Part shown: positions 32,268-33,448 of the stretch, one piece after another | Layout of the letters: each line of letters starts with the position of its first letter | How positions within the stretch are numbered: the first letter of the stretch is position 1 | Source: Flavobacterium cheongpyeongense | GTDB lineage: Bacteria > Bacteroidota > Bacteroidia > Flavobacteriales > Flavobacteriaceae | Direction of reading: 5' to 3' | Length of the DNA: 33,448 nucleotides | Assembly: GCF_003202435.1 (NCBI RefSeq) | Contig: NZ_QJHK01000033.1 | Span: 1 to 33,448, forward strand | The notes under the pieces: model-generated | The model's input: the letters and a program-made list of their open reading frames with translations, nothing else | What the model was told of the DNA's origin: nothing | The model's database searches: none | Position numbers and translations under genes: made by a program

Positions 32268-32587
32268 TGTGTAGCGACACGTCTGTTAAGCACGCACTAT
32301 TTTCCATTCCAATTATCGATTTCAATTTCGGCAATCTTTTCCACCTTCCGATTTTCCGTTCCAAATAGTTTCCGTCTTTGAATTCCAAACTTTAGTTAAA
32401 TCTCAAAAAAAATGCGACAAAAAAATCCGCTTTCGTTTGTCCGATAAGCGGTTCACGTTTGTTAGTCCGCAACAATTCGGTATCAATTTCGGTTTTGGTC
32501 AGCTTGGTTTTTGCTTCATTTTGTTTTCCGAACTACAACACCCGATTAAAATCAGCTGATTCTCGTCGGCGGAGCTATACACCATAA
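32148..32587 (-). mobile_element. Recurrent non-coding cassette, copy 10
   Basis: A 440-bp unit, hairpin at 32419-32451 with the CGTTTGTCC loop variant. Confidence 0.85.
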
Positions 32588-32714
32588 CGTCTTGGTACTA
32601 CAGCGGGTTTGGGATTAAATTAAGCCTATTCTTCGGATTTGCCAAATCATCCCAAATACAAAACCAACTTTCCATTAAGCCTATTGCCCAAATCCGTTGT
32701 AGTAGCTGTTAGCG
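32582..32714 (-). repeat. attC-like site 40 (compensated arm change)
   Basis: Outer heptamers CCATAAC and GTTAGCG. Arms GGTACTACAGCGGG and CCGTTGTAGTAGC: compared with other A3 sites, CACTAC became TACTAC while GTAGTG became GTAGTA, which keeps the pair. Confidence 0.85.
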
Positions 32715-32804
32715 GTTCGGGCATTTGTCAATTCGTTTTTTATTCGTTTTTATTATTTTTGTTCTGTCGGCACGTTGTCGCTTGTTATTCAATGTGTCTG
32801 GTTG

Positions 32805-33182
32805 TTATTTTGAATACATCATTATTGCTTTTTCAACTTTCATCTCGTTATTGAAAAACAAATTTTCAACGACTTGTTTTTGTATTGACACACTTTCGTA
32901 ATAAATCGCCAAACAGTTTATTCCGCAACAAATGTTTATCAGTCTGAAATGTAGATTTGGATTATTTTCCAACGCTTTTCCCCAATATGCACGAATTTTA
33001 TCTTTACCTTTTATAAAACCTTTTGTTTCGGGCAATCTTTTCATCGCTAATGGCGTGTCCACTGAAAAATCTTCAGTGTAATGCGAAAGTATTTTTTCAA
33101 GATCGTGTTCGTTCCACCCGGCAATCCATTCCTCTACAAAATGCTCTGCAAAAGTGTCGCCAATTAATTTTCTTGTATCCAT
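32805..33182 (-). CDS. NTF2-like / SnoaL-like protein
   Basis: A 125-residue protein: VEEWIAGWNEHDLEKILSHYTEDFSVDTPLA, then GKDKIRAYWGKALENNPNLHFRLINICCGINCLAIYYES and a final strand. This is the usual cone-shaped NTF2-like (SnoaL) fold at full length. Members may be small isomerases, hydrolases or ligand-binding proteins; the active residues cannot be assigned. It appears more GC rich than its neighbours. Start 65 bp from the boundary; ends GTTAGCGGTTCGGGCA / TGCCTGACCGCTAAC. Confidence 0.82.
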   Translation of the reverse strand: MDTRKLIGDTFAEHFVEEWIAGWNEHDLEKILSHYTEDFSVDTPLAMKRLPETKGFIKGKDKIRAYWGKALENNPNLHFRLINICCGINCLAIYYESVSIQKQVVENLFFNNEMKVEKAIMMYSK

Positions 33183-33240
33183 TTATTTCGTTGTCTTTGT
33201 TTTTTCTGTTGTCTGCTTTGGTGTCGTTTAGTTGCCTGAC

Positions 33241-33366
33241 CGCTAACGTTCTCGCGCCTCTAGCTGTTTGTAACTTATGAAACTGAGTATTTTCGGTTAA
33301 ACGAAAATAGGAATTAAAAATGATAATTCCACTAAATTTGCAAATAGCTAGAGGCGTGTGTTATGG
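33241..33366 (-). repeat. attC-like site 41 (family B)
   Basis: Outer heptamers CGCTAAC and GTTATGG; family B, with TTTGTAACT in place of TTTGCAACT. Confidence 0.85.
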
Positions 33367-33448
33367 TGTGTAGCGACACGTCTGTTAAGCACGCACTATT
33401 TTCCATTCCAATTATCGATTTCAATTTCGGCAAGTTTTTCCGCCTTCC
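33247..33448 (-). mobile_element. Recurrent non-coding cassette, copy 11 (cut by window edge)
   Basis: The family-B attC and the first ~90 bp of cargo are present and match the other copies up to the window end. Confidence 0.82.

Noticed and set aside
119..33366. CRISPR array or REP/BIME repeats as explanation of the regularly spaced repeats
   Set aside because: Repeats are 126-135 bp, spaced by 300-3000 bp of gene sequence, and have heptamer-bounded attC architecture; there are no cas genes and spacers are genes.
1..33448. tRNA, rRNA, integrase or transposase genes
   Set aside because: I found no ORF with tyrosine-recombinase or transposase motifs and no recognisable tRNA or rRNA stretch in the window.

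Overview
The window looks like part of a large integron-type gene-cassette array from a member of the Bacteroidota, probably a flavobacterium-like organism. This rests on strong AT richness, families typical of that phylum (TonB C-terminal, SIMPL, STM3941-like, many short secreted or lipoproteins with KNL/NLF-rich proteins) and the lack of strong Shine-Dalgarno sequences. Every confident gene is on the minus strand. Genes come singly or in pairs, separated by 41 intact conserved non-coding sites of about 126-135 bp. Each site opens with a heptamer ending AAC and closes with one starting GTT, and its arms are inverted repeats. Read on the minus strand (the coding direction), a site is RYYYAAC-like, then ACRCGCTAC..., then ...GTAGCG...ACGTT plus RRRY-like bases, which is the layout of an integron attC site lying downstream of each cassette gene. 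No integrase or attI is in the window. If the array has the usual polarity, intI would lie beyond the right-hand end.

Layout, left to right (opposite to transcription): a truncated copy of a lipoprotein cassette; secreted protein; signal-peptidase-like protein; a two-gene McrBC restriction cassette (1776-4818); a non-coding cassette with 58-bp tandem repeats; TPR lipoprotein; BRCT plus DUF2513-like pair; zinc-peptidase-like protein; small membrane proteins; the full lipoprotein cassette; TonB C-terminal protein; PIN-like protein; several one- and two-gene membrane/secreted cassettes; HEPN-like protein; PLD-like nuclease; SIMPL protein; a fused pair of cassettes with an eroded attC; hypothetical, STM3941-like and DUF3592-like proteins; a lipoprotein; a caspase-like peptidase; an acidic protein; and an NTF2-like protein. 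Of 40 complete inter-site cargos, 29 are coding and 11 are not.

Ten complete copies and one truncated copy of a single ~440-bp non-coding cassette are scattered through the array, three times as head-to-tail doublets. Each has the same private attC family, with two extra hairpins, and a terminator-like hairpin in the direction of gene transcription. This is the most striking repeated object in the window.

A second array-wide feature is that the two ends of each cassette (gene-proximal side of its own attC, and the end before the next attC) are inverted repeats specific to that cassette. They often run 10-18 bp, well past the 7-bp core. In an excised circle these ends would meet and extend the attC stem. 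Several cassettes carry plausible defence or toxin functions (McrBC, caspase-like, PLD-like, PIN-like, HEPN-like), so the array may act partly as a defence reservoir, though most cargo is unrecognised.
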